A stretch of DNA of 64,000 nucleotides from Acholeplasma sp. OttesenSCG-928-E16 (lineage in GTDB: Bacteria > Bacillota_I > Bacilli_A > Acholeplasmatales > Acholeplasmataceae), in NCBI GenBank assembly GCA_030266845.1, contig JAJDIT010000004.1:1-64000 (forward strand), written 5' to 3'. The notes beneath the pieces were generated by a model. The model saw nothing but the letters and a program-made list of their open reading frames with translations. It had not been told where the DNA came from and did no database searches. Positions 51,127 through 61,165 of the stretch are shown here, one piece after another; positions within the stretch are counted from its first letter, which is position 1; every line of letters begins with the position of its first letter. The position numbers and the translations under genes are program-made.

Positions 51127-52134
51127 TTATCTTTTTTTGTTGTAATTTAGATATTCATTGCTTAGTATTTCATCTAGCCATTTTTTATTATCTAAATTCC
51201 ATTTAATCGTTTTTTTAATTCCAGATTCGAAACTTGTTTTTGGAATCCAATTTAGCTCTTTTTTTATTTTTGTAGAATCAATAGCATATCTTAAGTCGTG
51301 CCCAAGCCGATCCTTAACATATGTGATGAGCTCTTCACTTTTACCTAGTTCGTTTAGAATAGTCCTTACTATTTCAATGTTTTCTTTTTCGTTATTGCCA
51401 CCGATGTTATAAATTTCATTTATTTTCCCGTGTCTAATAATCTCATCGATCGCAATACAATGATCTTCCACATAGAGCCAGTCCCTAACATTTAATCCAT
51501 TCCCATAAACTGGTAATGGTTCATTATTTAAAGCTTTATAAATCATAACGGGAATTAATTTTTCAGGAAACTGATATGGCCCATAATTATTACTGCATCT
51601 AGAAATGGTAGCTCGCAAATTGAATGTTCTAATATAAGATAAAACTAATAAATCGGCAGATGCTTTTGATGCTGAATAGGGACTAGATGGACAGAGATTT
51701 GTGTCCTCTTTAAAAAACAAGTCTTTACGATCAAGCGGTAAATCTCCATATACTTCATCGGTAGAAACTTGATGGAATCTAACGTTACCATATTTTAAGC
51801 AGGCATCCATTAGAACTTGTGTTCCTAAAATGTTCGTCTTTAAAAAGACCTCTGGATTTTCTATTGATCTATCGACATGACTTTCAGCAGCAAAATTAAC
51901 TACTAAATCAAATTCTTCTTGACTAAAAAGCTCGTAGATATATTCTCTATCAGTAATATCCCCTAATACAAACTTAAACTTATCATTTTTCATTGCTTCT
52001 TCTAGGGATCTTAAATTACCAGCATATGTTAATAAATCTAAACAAAAGACTTGATCGTTTGGATATTTTTTTAATAAATAATAGATGAAATTGACCCCTA
52101 TGAAACCAGCACCACCTGTCACTAATATTTTCAT
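51127..52134 (-). CDS. rmlB: dTDP-glucose 4,6-dehydratase
   Basis: A 335-residue extended SDR. NAD site TGGAGFIGVNFIYYLL, then FAAESHVDRSIENPEVFL, catalytic VSTDEVYGDLP and YSASKASADLLVLSY (Tyr-x-x-x-Lys), and SRCSNNYGPYQFPEKLIPVM. It makes dTDP-4-keto-6-deoxyglucose, the second step to dTDP-L-rhamnose. ATG 52134 lies 4 bases after the rmlD stop, with its AAAGGAG inside rmlD. Confidence 0.96.
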   Translation of the reverse strand: MKILVTGGAGFIGVNFIYYLLKKYPNDQVFCLDLLTYAGNLRSLEEAMKNDKFKFVLGDITDREYIYELFSQEEFDLVVNFAAESHVDRSIENPEVFLKTNILGTQVLMDACLKYGNVRFHQVSTDEVYGDLPLDRKDLFFKEDTNLCPSSPYSASKASADLLVLSYIRTFNLRATISRCSNNYGPYQFPEKLIPVMIYKALNNEPLPVYGNGLNVRDWLYVEDHCIAIDEIIRHGKINEIYNIGGNNEKENIEIVRTILNELGKSEELITYVKDRLGHDLRYAIDSTKIKKELNWIPKTSFESGIKKTIKWNLDNKKWLDEILSNEYLNYNKKR

Positions 52135-52137
52135 TGT

Positions 52138-52974
52138 TTAAAGCTCCTTTAGATATCTTTTTAGTGCATCTCTTATATCTGGCAATTTATGAAAACCATT
52201 TTCATAGAGTGATTTTTTTGAAAGCTTAGAATTCATTGGACGACTTGCCTTCGCTGGAAATTCATCACTAGATATTGGCTTTATTAAAGCCTCTACACCA
52301 AGTTCACTAAATATCATTTTCGCAAAATCAAACCATGATATATATCCTTCGTTGGTAACATGATATATTCCAAATTTATTAGAATCTATCATTTTTATTA
52401 TTGCTTTAGATAAATCTTTCGTAAAGGTTGGTGAACCAACTTGATCATCTACAACACTAATATTCTTATTTTCTTTTTGAAGAGCAATCATCGTTTTTAT
52501 AAAATTTTTACCGTTTTTACCAAAAACCCATGATGTTCTAATGATAAATGATTTTTGATACTCCATTACTAAATTTTCAGCATCCATTTTAGATTTTCCA
52601 TATATTGATAGCGGATTTCTATTATCAAATATTTCGTATGGAGCATCTTTTTTTCCATCGAAAACATAGTCAGTTGAGATAAAAAGGAACTTAGCATTTA
52701 TCTTCTTTGCGGCTTCTAATAAATTCTTAGTAGCGTTAACATTGACATTCCTACATAGTTTTATATCATCTTCAGCTTGATCAACAGCTGTATAGGCAGC
52801 GCAGTGAATTATAACATCTGGAAGATATTTATTGACGATTTTTAATACTTTCTTACAATCTGTAATGTCTCCATCTTCTTTATCGATGCCTAGATGATCA
52901 ATCCTAAGTTCTTTTAGGTCACTTACAATATCACTTCCAAGCATTCCTTTCGCCCCGGTTACTAATACTTTCAT
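52138..52974 (-). CDS. rmlD: dTDP-4-dehydrorhamnose reductase
   Basis: A 278-residue SDR with VTGAKGMLGSDIV at the N-terminus, INCAAYTAVDQAE-type segment (here IIHCAAYTAVDQAE), FISTDYVFDG, and YGKSKMDAENLVM holding the catalytic Tyr-Lys. It performs the last step to dTDP-L-rhamnose. It overlaps rmlC by 4 bases (ATGA). Confidence 0.95.
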   Translation of the reverse strand: MKVLVTGAKGMLGSDIVSDLKELRIDHLGIDKEDGDITDCKKVLKIVNKYLPDVIIHCAAYTAVDQAEDDIKLCRNVNVNATKNLLEAAKKINAKFLFISTDYVFDGKKDAPYEIFDNRNPLSIYGKSKMDAENLVMEYQKSFIIRTSWVFGKNGKNFIKTMIALQKENKNISVVDDQVGSPTFTKDLSKAIIKMIDSNKFGIYHVTNEGYISWFDFAKMIFSELGVEALIKPISSDEFPAKASRPMNSKLSKKSLYENGFHKLPDIRDALKRYLKEL

Positions 52975-53519
52975 TTATAATTCACATCCGAGTCTTTTAA
53001 AAATGGAGCATTTTTATCTTTATCTGATAAAATCGGATTATCATAATTCCAGCTAATCTTGATATTTGGATCATCATATCTTATAGATCTATCGCTTTCC
53101 TTATGATAAAAGTTATCCACTTTATATAAAAATTCAGTATCATCTTCTAATGTAAGATAAGCATGGCCAAAGCCTCTTGGTATTAATAGTTGTTTCCCAT
53201 TTTTTTCTGTTAGTTCAATTGAAAACCATTTAAGATACGTCTTTGACCCTGTTCTTAAGTCAACCGCTACATCCAAAACTCTTCCTTTTGTACACCTAAC
53301 TAATTTCGCTTGCGAATATGGTTCATTTTGAAAATGAATACCTCTAATGGTTCCTTTATTAAGACTAAATGAGTGATTATCCTGAACAAAATCATAGAAT
53401 ATACCATGCTCTTCAAAGGTTTTTTTATTGTATGATTCAAAAAACCAACCCCGCTCATCATGGTAGATGTTTGGTGTTATTACTAATAGATCTTCAATAA
53501 ATGTTTTTTCTACTTTCAA
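52971..53519 (-). CDS. rmlC: dTDP-4-dehydrorhamnose 3,5-epimerase
   Basis: A 182-residue cupin: [41 protein letters not shown] (catalytic His in GIHFQ), [18 protein letters not shown] and [15 protein letters not shown]. The third step of dTDP-rhamnose synthesis. The start is TTG 53519, overlapping the rmlA TGA, with GAAGGCGG 8-10 bases upstream, so the rml genes are translationally linked. Confidence 0.95.
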   Translation of the reverse strand: MKVEKTFIEDLLVITPNIYHDERGWFFESYNKKTFEEHGIFYDFVQDNHSFSLNKGTIRGIHFQNEPYSQAKLVRCTKGRVLDVAVDLRTGSKTYLKWFSIELTEKNGKQLLIPRGFGHAYLTLEDDTEFLYKVDNFYHKESDRSIRYDDPNIKISWNYDNPILSDKDKNAPFLKDSDVNYK

Positions 53520-54400
53520 TATTTAATACCGCCTTCTACTACTTTTTTTAAATAATCTCCATATGAATTTTTTTCATAAGTTTTCATTCTTTCTATTAGT
53601 TGGCTTTTACTCATCCAACCATTATTATAAGCAATTTCTTCAATACAGCTTATCTTAATCCCTTGGTTTTCTTGTACAACCTTAACAAACTCCGATGCAT
53701 TATATAATGATTCAAAAGTGCCTGTATCAAGCCATGTATAGCCTCTGCCTAAGGTAATCACTTTTAGCTTTCCCTCTGCTAGATATAAGTTGTTTAAATC
53801 TGTAATCTCCAATTCATTCCTCTTAGAAGGTTTTAAGCTTTTAGCTCTTTCTACGACACTATTATCATAAAAGTATAGCCCAGTTACAGCATAGTTTGAC
53901 TTAGGAATCATTGGTTTTTCTTCTAATGAGATGGCTTTGCCATCCTTATCAAATTCTACTACTCCAAATCTATTTGGTTCTTTTACCATATATGAAAAGA
54001 TCGTAGAAAATCCATTGTTGATTGAGTCTACTGCTTTTTTTAATTCATTTACTAAACCATTACCATAAAAGATATTGTCTCCTAATATCATACATACAGA
54101 ATCATTACCAATAAAGTCATCACCTAAAATAAAAGCTTGCGCCAAGCCGTCTGGACTAGGCTGCACTTTATATGATAAATTGATCCCAAAAAGAGAACCA
54201 TCTTTAAGTAAGTCTTTAAATCGATTAATGTCTTCTTTCGTCGAGATTATTAGGATATCCTTAATTTTGGCGAGCATTAAAATTGATAATGGATAATAAA
54301 TCATCGGTTTATCATAAATCGGTAGTAATTGTTTTGATGTAACGGTAGTAAGTGGATAAAGTCTTGTCCCGGATCCACCAGCTAAAATTATTCCTTTCAT
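53516..54400 (-). CDS. rmlA: Glucose-1-phosphate thymidylyltransferase
   Basis: A 294-residue nucleotidyltransferase: [65 protein letters not shown] and [19 protein letters not shown]. It makes dTDP-glucose from glucose-1-phosphate and dTTP, the first step of the pathway. ATG 54400 follows GGAAGGGTATAT. Gene order in transcription is rmlA-C-D-B, complete for dTDP-L-rhamnose. Confidence 0.97.
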   Translation of the reverse strand: MKGIILAGGSGTRLYPLTTVTSKQLLPIYDKPMIYYPLSILMLAKIKDILIISTKEDINRFKDLLKDGSLFGINLSYKVQPSPDGLAQAFILGDDFIGNDSVCMILGDNIFYGNGLVNELKKAVDSINNGFSTIFSYMVKEPNRFGVVEFDKDGKAISLEEKPMIPKSNYAVTGLYFYDNSVVERAKSLKPSKRNELEITDLNNLYLAEGKLKVITLGRGYTWLDTGTFESLYNASEFVKVVQENQGIKISCIEEIAYNNGWMSKSQLIERMKTYEKNSYGDYLKKVVEGGIKY

Positions 54401-54411
54401 ATATACCCTTC

Positions 54412-55251
54412 CTATGCTTTTTTTATTAGGTAATAGATGTTTCTAATAAAAATTCCAAAATGTTTTATTGAATAAACTAAGAAGTCATTTAAAGATTTTC
54501 TCTTTCTATAATTATAAATACTAGACTTTCTTATTATTTTAATTTCTTTTTTACTCATAATAGGTAGACTATCTAGAATATCAATCATTTTCGCTTCTGA
54601 TTCATACATTTTAAAAGCATTTGAAGAAACATTTGAATCAGTAAAATGATGAACATAGGTAACTTGATTATTTGTCTTAAAGGTCTTTTTGTATTTAAAC
54701 ATTAAAAGCCATAAAAAGAAGTCATCTGTTCCATTTATTTTTAAAATATTATCAAACCATTCGTTAGGAATACTAGATTTCTTGATAAGGCATTGACCTG
54801 GTGAAATAATTTGGTTTCTAAAATATAGATAGGCATTATAATTTGTCGAAAGCCTTAAAGCTCTTTTATTTTTATAGATTAATTTAAAAGAGTCCTTATA
54901 CTCATAGATTCCATTAGAAACAAGACAATCAAAGTCATCATCAAAATTAATGTTACAAAATGCTTCTTTTGTTATTGAGTCGTCTTGATCCAAAAGTAAG
55001 ATGTATTTTCCGGATGCTTTTTTTATTCCTCTTATTCTAGATTCATGAATCCCAAGGTTTTGTTCATTAATGTAAATATCTACTCCCTGCTCATTTAATA
55101 CTACTTCTTCTTTAGAGTCATTAATAATTATTATCTCAAAAAAATTTTTTTGAATTTTTGAATTTTTGATAGCTTCATTTATCGAACTAATCGTTTTTTC
55201 TATATATTTATTTCCATAATAAAAAGGAATAACAATCGATATTAATTTCAT
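54412..55251 (-). CDS. GT2 family glycosyltransferase
   Basis: A 279-residue GT-A enzyme: [50 protein letters not shown] and [13 protein letters not shown], whose DQDD is the metal-binding Dx[19 protein letters not shown] carries the typical acidic acceptor-side motif. The C-terminus is basic and amphipathic, as in membrane-associated enzymes. Likely a rhamnosyl- or hexosyltransferase given the locus; not determinable. Overlaps the upstream gene by ATGA. Confidence 0.88.
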   Translation of the reverse strand: MKLISIVIPFYYGNKYIEKTISSINEAIKNSKIQKNFFEIIIINDSKEEVVLNEQGVDIYINEQNLGIHESRIRGIKKASGKYILLLDQDDSITKEAFCNINFDDDFDCLVSNGIYEYKDSFKLIYKNKRALRLSTNYNAYLYFRNQIISPGQCLIKKSSIPNEWFDNILKINGTDDFFLWLLMFKYKKTFKTNNQVTYVHHFTDSNVSSNAFKMYESEAKMIDILDSLPIMSKKEIKIIRKSSIYNYRKRKSLNDFLVYSIKHFGIFIRNIYYLIKKA

Positions 55252-55979
55252 TTTTTCTTATCCTCTTTATACTTTTCATAAAATTTCGCATTTCTTAAAG
55301 AAGAATAATGAGAAATTTTTGAAGATATTACTTCTCCTAATATTTTCTTTAAAAATACTCGGTACTTGCGATTTTTTCGATTATACCAAGAGCCATCATA
55401 ATAATGAACAGCATATCCTTTCTTTTTACTATGTGTTGGACGGTCAAAATAGATCTTTGGGAATATATGGATATTAGATTTTAGAATTTGTTCCTTGCCA
55501 TTTAAAATGAAATCGTCGTAATTTTCCAAGAAAAACTCTGTAATCCAATCATTGCTTGGAACACCAATAATAGCTTTCCCGTTATCAAAGAGGCTAAGGA
55601 TTTTTTTTATATTAGGATTATTTTTTGATGCTCCAATAACAGCTGTCGCTAAAGCGGCATCATTCATGAATCCCATAAATAGATCATTGTCTAATAAATC
55701 ATTAAAGCTTTTTTTAACCAACACATCAGTATCTAAATAGATTCCTCCATATTCATAGAGTGTTTTATATCTAAAATAATCTGATGAAAAACCATATTTT
55801 TTTAAATCATAGGATTCTTTCATCCAAGGATGCTGGTTAACATCAAAATTAGATTCATTCCATTCAATTATTTGATAGTCTGGTAACTTAGTTTTAAAAC
55901 TTTCGATAAATCTTAATGTTTGCAGAGATTTTTTATTACCACCAAACCAGCAATAGTGTATTATCTTTGGAATTGCCAT
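55248..55979 (-). CDS. GT32-type glycosyltransferase (DXD)
   Basis: A 243-residue protein: IPKIIHYCWFGGNKKS, YQIIEWNESNFDVNQHPWMK, GFSSDYFRYKTLYEYGGIYL and DTDVLV, the GT32 DxD. Such enzymes transfer mannose, galactose or N-acetylhexosamine in capsule loci. ATG 55979 follows AAAAAGGTAAATGAT. Part of the tightly packed exopolysaccharide genes. Confidence 0.9.
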   Translation of the reverse strand: MAIPKIIHYCWFGGNKKSLQTLRFIESFKTKLPDYQIIEWNESNFDVNQHPWMKESYDLKKYGFSSDYFRYKTLYEYGGIYLDTDVLVKKSFNDLLDNDLFMGFMNDAALATAVIGASKNNPNIKKILSLFDNGKAIIGVPSNDWITEFFLENYDDFILNGKEQILKSNIHIFPKIYFDRPTHSKKKGYAVHYYDGSWYNRKNRKYRVFLKKILGEVISSKISHYSSLRNAKFYEKYKEDKKK

Positions 55980-55984
55980 ATCAT

Positions 55985-57019
55985 TTACCTTTTTGTAATT
56001 TCTTCTATTATTATATTAGTCACATTTTTATAATCGTATTTTTCAATCTTTTTTAAAGAAAAATCGACGTTTTGGAGACCTTGATTAATTCGATTTGCCA
56101 GATCTTTTGCGTTATTTACCTTAAATACATTATCAATGATTCCGCCATAGATTTCTTTAAACACACTAATATCAGAAATAATTGCTTCTGTGTGCAGAAA
56201 ATATGCCTCTAGTGGTGGGATTCCAAACCCTTCATATCTTGAAGGCTGAATAAGAAACTTAGCTCTTGCGATAATGCTATATAATTCATTAGAGGTTATT
56301 TTGCCAGTAAATAAGACATTGCTTTTTTTTATTTTTTCTAATAATATGTCATTTTTTTCTCTAAAATTATCTTTGCTACCAATTATTAGAATTTTAGTAT
56401 CTGAATCTTCTAGATAATTAGCGGCATCTATTAACGTATCTATTCCTTTATGTTTTTTTATATTACCTACATAAACAAGATAGTTTTCCTTTTTTATATC
56501 ACCTAGGTCATTATTTTTTATGTAATCTAAAAGATTTTTTGATAAACCATTATATGTGATGGAAACCGGTGGATGTTTTTTGAAAAAATAATCGATTCGG
56601 TTTTTAGTGAAATTAGAAACACTAAAAATATGGGTGGCTTTTTTAATTCCTCTTTTAATTAAATATTTTTTCTTTAAATAGTCAAACTTGTTATTGTTAT
56701 ATTCCTTTATATCAAGTGCGATTAGATCATGGATAGTAGTGAAGACTTTTGGTTTGATGCCGTAGGGGACAATAAAGTGCGGGATAAATATAACATCGCA
56801 ATCGTTTATCTTTTTATTATAAAAAAGTAAGCCAGAAAGAGAAAACGGATCAGTATCATCTTCTAAAACTAAATACTCACCTATCGTTTCTTTTATTAAC
56901 TTATTCTTGCCTAATAATAGATAGTCGTGTTTGGTATAGTCGAGGTTATCTAAGATTCCTCTTAAGTAAACACCTATTCCTGACTTTCCTAAATATCGGC
57001 AGTCAATTCCAATCTTCAA
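55985..57019 (-). CDS. GT4-type glycosyltransferase (mannosyltransferase-like)
   Basis: A 344-residue GT-B protein: IGIDCRYLGKSGIGVYLRGI with the GIG-Y glycine-rich N-terminus, IFSVSNFTKNRI, NYLVYVGNIKKHKGIDTLID, FTGKITSNELYSIIARAKFL and IQPSRYEGFGIPPLEAYFL (EGFGIPPLE donor site). The start is TTG 57019 after GGAGCATAAAAA, overlapping the upstream TGA. Relatives are often mannosyltransferases, in line with the ManC gene nearby. Confidence 0.9.
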   Translation of the reverse strand: MKIGIDCRYLGKSGIGVYLRGILDNLDYTKHDYLLLGKNKLIKETIGEYLVLEDDTDPFSLSGLLFYNKKINDCDVIFIPHFIVPYGIKPKVFTTIHDLIALDIKEYNNNKFDYLKKKYLIKRGIKKATHIFSVSNFTKNRIDYFFKKHPPVSITYNGLSKNLLDYIKNNDLGDIKKENYLVYVGNIKKHKGIDTLIDAANYLEDSDTKILIIGSKDNFREKNDILLEKIKKSNVLFTGKITSNELYSIIARAKFLIQPSRYEGFGIPPLEAYFLHTEAIISDISVFKEIYGGIIDNVFKVNNAKDLANRINQGLQNVDFSLKKIEKYDYKNVTNIIIEEITKR

Positions 57020-58107
57020 TTTTTATGCTCCTGGTATTTTTTTAAAACATAAGTTTTAATCTCTTCTTTAAATCTTTTATCACTAAATTTTAGGGCGTGT
57101 TTTCTAATTTTTTCTTTATCAAAGGACATAGTTTCAAATCTTTTTATTGCATCCATTAAAGATTCAGCTGTCTGTTCATTAAAGAATATGCCAGTTTCAT
57201 TTTCTACTATCGTTTCAAGGGCACCGCCCTTTTTATAAGCTATTACCGGTCTACCGGCACTTTGAGCTTCTAGGGGAGTAATTCCAAAATCCTCTTCACC
57301 TGGAAACAAGAAAGCTTTACATTCGGCATAATATTTTGGAATTTCATCATCAGAAACTCTTCCTAAAAATTCGACTTGCTTACCGGCTATTTTCTTTAAA
57401 CTAGACATCTGTGGTCCAGATCCTATCACATACAACTTCTTATTTAATTTAGTACATGCTTCAACTGCTATTTCAATTTTTTTGTAAGGAACGAGTCTTG
57501 ATAAAACTAAATAATAATCCTGATCATTATTAGAAATATTGAACATATCAGTTCTAATTGGTGGATAAATAACATCAGCTTCTCTTCGGTAATGCTTATT
57601 AATTCTTTTTTTTACATTGTGGGCATTGGCGATAAAATAATCGACTCTATTAGATGATACATTATCCCAAATACGCATGTAATTCATGAAATATTTAATA
57701 AACTTCTTTTTTATGTTTTTCATGGACTTGGTGTATTCATAATAAAATTCCCATGCATATCGCATCGGTGTATGACAATAACAAATATGAAGCGTATCTG
57801 GATTAGTAACAATACCATGTGCGCAAGAAGAACTACTAGAAATAACCACATCATATTCATTTAGGTTAAACGATTCAAATGCCATCGGCATAAATGGGAA
57901 ATACTTTTGATGGTTATTAATTGCCTTTTTCTTTTTCTGCAAAAATGAAGTCCGAACATCAATGTTCCTTAATTCACTTGCTAAATTATTTGGATTATAG
58001 ACTGTCGTATATATTGGGGCATCAGGAAAAACTTTTTTTAATTCGATAACAACCTGCTCGGCACCTCCCATATTTGTTAACCAGTCATGCACGATAGCTA
58101 CTTTCAT
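57016..58107 (-). CDS. GT4-type glycosyltransferase (WbaZ-like)
   Basis: A 363-residue GT-B protein: VAIVHDWLTNMGGAEQVVIE, YDVVISSSSSCAHGI, ICYCHTPMRYAWEFYYEYTK (typical of WbaZ/WbpY-type mannosyltransferases), YYLVLSRLVPYKKIEIAVEA, FLGRVSDDEIPKYYAECKAF and FPGEEDFGITPLEAQSAGRP with the EDFGITPLE donor site. GDP-mannose from the neighbouring ManC is the probable donor. ATG 58107 follows AGAAGGAAGATAAA. Confidence 0.91.
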   Translation of the reverse strand: MKVAIVHDWLTNMGGAEQVVIELKKVFPDAPIYTTVYNPNNLASELRNIDVRTSFLQKKKKAINNHQKYFPFMPMAFESFNLNEYDVVISSSSSCAHGIVTNPDTLHICYCHTPMRYAWEFYYEYTKSMKNIKKKFIKYFMNYMRIWDNVSSNRVDYFIANAHNVKKRINKHYRREADVIYPPIRTDMFNISNNDQDYYLVLSRLVPYKKIEIAVEACTKLNKKLYVIGSGPQMSSLKKIAGKQVEFLGRVSDDEIPKYYAECKAFLFPGEEDFGITPLEAQSAGRPVIAYKKGGALETIVENETGIFFNEQTAESLMDAIKRFETMSFDKEKIRKHALKFSDKRFKEEIKTYVLKKYQEHKN

Positions 58108-58119
58108 TTTATCTTCCTT

Positions 58120-59142
58120 CTAGAAATCGTTTTTAGCGATTTCTTTAATTTTATTAATCTCGCTTTTTTTGGCAACTAAAATCTTGTTATCTGTTTCAAC
58201 AATAATTAGATCTTCTACACCGATTAAGGATACTGACTTTTTTCTAGCGATTACTATGTTGTTTTTGGAGTCGCATTCGATAAGTTTATCTGAAATGTTG
58301 ATACTTCCGTTTTTATTTTCATTTAAAATATCTATTAGTGAATTATAACTTCCAACGTCATTCCAGCCTATATCTACTGGAATCACCTTAATGTTGTTAG
58401 CTTTTTCCATAATGGCGTAATCTATTGATTTTCGTTCAAATTCATTAAATAAATCCTTTAAACTACCATCTTCATTAGCTATTTTCATTAAAGTTTGATA
58501 ATGTGAGTTGGCGTGTTCCATAAATGCCTTATAGATCGTATTTTCGGTAAATATAAACATTCCTGAATTCCATAAATATTTTTTCTCTAATAGATATTTG
58601 GTGGCCGTCTTAAGGTCTGGCTTTTCCCTAAAACTAATCGCATCAAATACATCATTAATTTTAAATTCTTTATCTAATTCGATATATCCATAATTTGTTT
58701 CTGGTTTAGTTGGTTTAATACCAAAAGTCACGATGAATCCTTCTTTTGCTACTTTCTCTGCTTTTAAAATATTATGTCTAAACTGTTCTTCATTTTTAAT
58801 TATATGGTCAGAAGCTAAAACAACAATTGTTGGATTATCAAAATGTTTTTTAATATTTAATACCCCAAAGCCTATGGCAGCGGCAGTATCTTTAAACATA
58901 GGTTCAATTATAAAATTACTGATTGGAAAATCCGGTAAAACTTCCTTAATAATATTTTGCTGAGTCGAATTAGTAGCAATGAAAATATTAGAAAGTGGAA
59001 TAATTGGCAAAATCCTATCAAGGGTTTCTTTGATCATAGGTTTTCCAGTAAATAAATCTAAAACTTGTTTTGGATGTTCCTTGGTTGATAGTGGCCAAAA
59101 CCTTTCACCAAGACCACCTGCCATTATTAAGGCAACTAACAT
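58120..59142 (-). CDS. manC: Mannose-1-phosphate guanylyltransferase
   Basis: About 340 residues: VALIMAGGLGERFWPLSTKE (pyrophosphorylase signature), PKQVLDLFTGKPMIKETLDR, FIIEPMFKDTAAAIGFG, VVLASDHII, NYGYIEL, FREKPDL, YLWNSGMFIF and PVDIGWNDVGSYNSL. It makes GDP-mannose from mannose-1-phosphate and GTP. It lacks the C-terminal isomerase domain of bifunctional forms. ATG 59142 follows AAAAAGGAGAAAAAT; the AAGGAG lies right at the uvrB stop, so it is coupled to uvrB. No phosphomannomutase is in the window. Confidence 0.94.
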   Translation of the reverse strand: MLVALIMAGGLGERFWPLSTKEHPKQVLDLFTGKPMIKETLDRILPIIPLSNIFIATNSTQQNIIKEVLPDFPISNFIIEPMFKDTAAAIGFGVLNIKKHFDNPTIVVLASDHIIKNEEQFRHNILKAEKVAKEGFIVTFGIKPTKPETNYGYIELDKEFKINDVFDAISFREKPDLKTATKYLLEKKYLWNSGMFIFTENTIYKAFMEHANSHYQTLMKIANEDGSLKDLFNEFERKSIDYAIMEKANNIKVIPVDIGWNDVGSYNSLIDILNENKNGSINISDKLIECDSKNNIVIARKKSVSLIGVEDLIIVETDNKILVAKKSEINKIKEIAKNDF

Positions 59143-59155
59143 ATTTTTCTCCTTT

Positions 59156-61105
59156 TTAACCATTACTTTTTAATTCGAACAACAAGTCCCTTAACTCAGC
59201 TGCTTTTTCAAAATCTAGATTCTTAGCTGCTTCCTTCATCGCTTTTTCGAGACGATTCATTTCTTTTTGGGTGACCTTTTTTGAATTGTCTTTTAAAAGG
59301 TCTTCTAATATATCTTCTTTCATTGAAATTTTATCTAGTATATCTTTTTTGATAGTTACTGGTGATACATTATTTCCCTTATTAAAGCTTTCTTGTAAAG
59401 CTCTCCTTCTATTGGTTTCATCAATAGCAACTCTCATGCTTTCACTGATTGTATCTGCATACATTATAACATAGCCATTTTCGTTTCTAGCGGCTCGGCC
59501 GATTGTTTGAATTAGGCTTCTTTCCGAACGTAAGAAGCCTTGTTTATCAGCATCTAAAATCGCTACTAAGGAAACCTCTGGCAAATCTAATCCTTCTCTT
59601 AGTAAATTGATTCCAACCAAAACATCATACTTTCCAACTCTTAGATCTCTTAAGATGGTAAGTCGTTCTAGTGATTTTATTTCACTATGTAAATAGGCTA
59701 CCTTTAATCCTAATTTTTTAAAGTAGGCTGTTAACTCTTCGCTCATCCTAATGGTTAGTGTGGTAACAAGTATTCTTTCATCTTTTTCAATTCTCTTTTT
59801 TATCTCAAAAAATAAGTCATCCATCTGACCTTCGCTTTTCCTTACCTCAATGATTGGATCTAGTAAATATGTTGGCCTAATGATCTGTTCAACAACTGGG
59901 ATATTCTTGCTTAATTCATAGTCACCAGGAGTTGCAGATAAATAAACAACCTTATCTAGCTTACTTTCAAACTCCTCAAAATTTAATGGTCTATTATCGA
60001 GAGCACTAGGTAATCTAAAACCATAATCTACTAAAGTTTGTTTTCTTGATCTATCCCCTCTATACATTCCTCTTACCTGAGAGACTGTAACATGTGATTC
60101 ATCGATAATCATTAAAAAGTCATCGCCAAAAAAATCGATTAATGTGGCTGGGGTTTCCCCCTCTTCTCTAAGTGCTAGATGTCTTGAATAGTTTTCTACT
60201 CCTGAAGTCATTCCCATCTCCTCTAGCATTTCAATATCATAGTTTGTCCGCATTTCTATTCTTTGAGCTTCTAACAGTTGATTGTTTTCTTTAAAATATT
60301 TGATTCTTTCTGCTAATTCTTCTTTGATTCGTCTTAATGATTCTTGTAATTTGTCCTTATTTGTAACGAACAAAGTATTGGGAAAAATCGTAACATATTG
60401 TAGAGATTCAATTGCTTTTCCAGTTACCACATCAAATCTTTTAATAGTTTCAATATCATCACCAAAAAAAGTTATTCTAATGCCTTGGGAATGCTTATTA
60501 GAAGGTATTATTTCGATACTTTCGCCTCTAACTCTAAATGTACCTCTTTTAAAGTCTATATCATTTCTTTCATATGCTAAGTCAATCAGTTTATTAATAA
60601 GTTTATTTCTTCCAAATGATTCACCATTTCTTAGTACCACTAGTGAATTCTTATAATCATCTGGGTCTCCTATTCCATATATACAAGATACAGATGCCAC
60701 GACTATTACATCTTCACTATCAAGCAAAGAGGCAGTTGCGCTATGACGCATCTCATCTATTTCATCATTAATTGATGCATCTTTTTCAATATAAGTATCC
60801 TTAGAAACAACATATGCTTCTGGCTGATAATAATCATAATAAGAAATAAAAAATTCCACTCTGTTTTCTGGAAAAAAAGACTTTAATTCTCCATATAACT
60901 GCCCAGCTAATGTCTTATTATGTGCCAGTACTAGTGTTTTTTTCTTAGTTTTTTCAATTAGTTTGGCAATAGTAAAAGTCTTACCGGTACCTGTTGCCCC
61001 AAGTAAGACTTGTTGTTTAATCCCTGACTCTATGTTTTTTTCTAGGGTATCAATAGCTTTAATTTGATCCCCTTTTGGTTCATAGGGCGAAACTAATTTA
61101 AACAT
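59156..61105 (-). CDS. uvrB: UvrABC excision nuclease subunit B
   Basis: A 649-residue helicase-like repair protein. Walker [11 protein letters not shown] (about 38-47), beta-hairpin region [24 protein letters not shown] in [19 protein letters not shown], motif VI region [20 protein letters not shown], and a C-terminal UVR motif ([20 protein letters not shown]). It loads on damaged DNA with UvrA and recruits UvrC. ATG 61105 follows GGTGATATAA. uvrA and uvrC are not here; the gene interrupts the exopolysaccharide string. Confidence 0.97.
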   Translation of the reverse strand: MFKLVSPYEPKGDQIKAIDTLEKNIESGIKQQVLLGATGTGKTFTIAKLIEKTKKKTLVLAHNKTLAGQLYGELKSFFPENRVEFFISYYDYYQPEAYVVSKDTYIEKDASINDEIDEMRHSATASLLDSEDVIVVASVSCIYGIGDPDDYKNSLVVLRNGESFGRNKLINKLIDLAYERNDIDFKRGTFRVRGESIEIIPSNKHSQGIRITFFGDDIETIKRFDVVTGKAIESLQYVTIFPNTLFVTNKDKLQESLRRIKEELAERIKYFKENNQLLEAQRIEMRTNYDIEMLEEMGMTSGVENYSRHLALREEGETPATLIDFFGDDFLMIIDESHVTVSQVRGMYRGDRSRKQTLVDYGFRLPSALDNRPLNFEEFESKLDKVVYLSATPGDYELSKNIPVVEQIIRPTYLLDPIIEVRKSEGQMDDLFFEIKKRIEKDERILVTTLTIRMSEELTAYFKKLGLKVAYLHSEIKSLERLTILRDLRVGKYDVLVGINLLREGLDLPEVSLVAILDADKQGFLRSERSLIQTIGRAARNENGYVIMYADTISESMRVAIDETNRRRALQESFNKGNNVSPVTIKKDILDKISMKEDILEDLLKDNSKKVTQKEMNRLEKAMKEAAKNLDFEKAAELRDLLFELKSNG

Positions 61106-61121
61106 TTATATCACCACAATT

Positions 61122-61130
61122 ATTATAGCA
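61122..61130 (-). promoter_or_regulatory. Extended -10 promoter of uvrB
   Basis: TGCTATAAT on minus (TG-n-TATAAT), lying directly after the terminator of the preceding gene and about 17 bp before the start codon, so the leader would be very short. Confidence 0.6.
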
Positions 61131-61131
61131 T

Positions 61132-61165
61132 AAAAAAGGAAAGTATTATAAATACTTATCCTTTT
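61132..61165 (-). terminator. Intrinsic terminator after the sugar-phosphate transferase gene
   Basis: On minus, AAAGGA-T-AAGTATT pairs with AATACTT-TCCTTT around a 3-base loop, followed by TTT; it overlaps the stop codon region of the transferase gene. Confidence 0.78.
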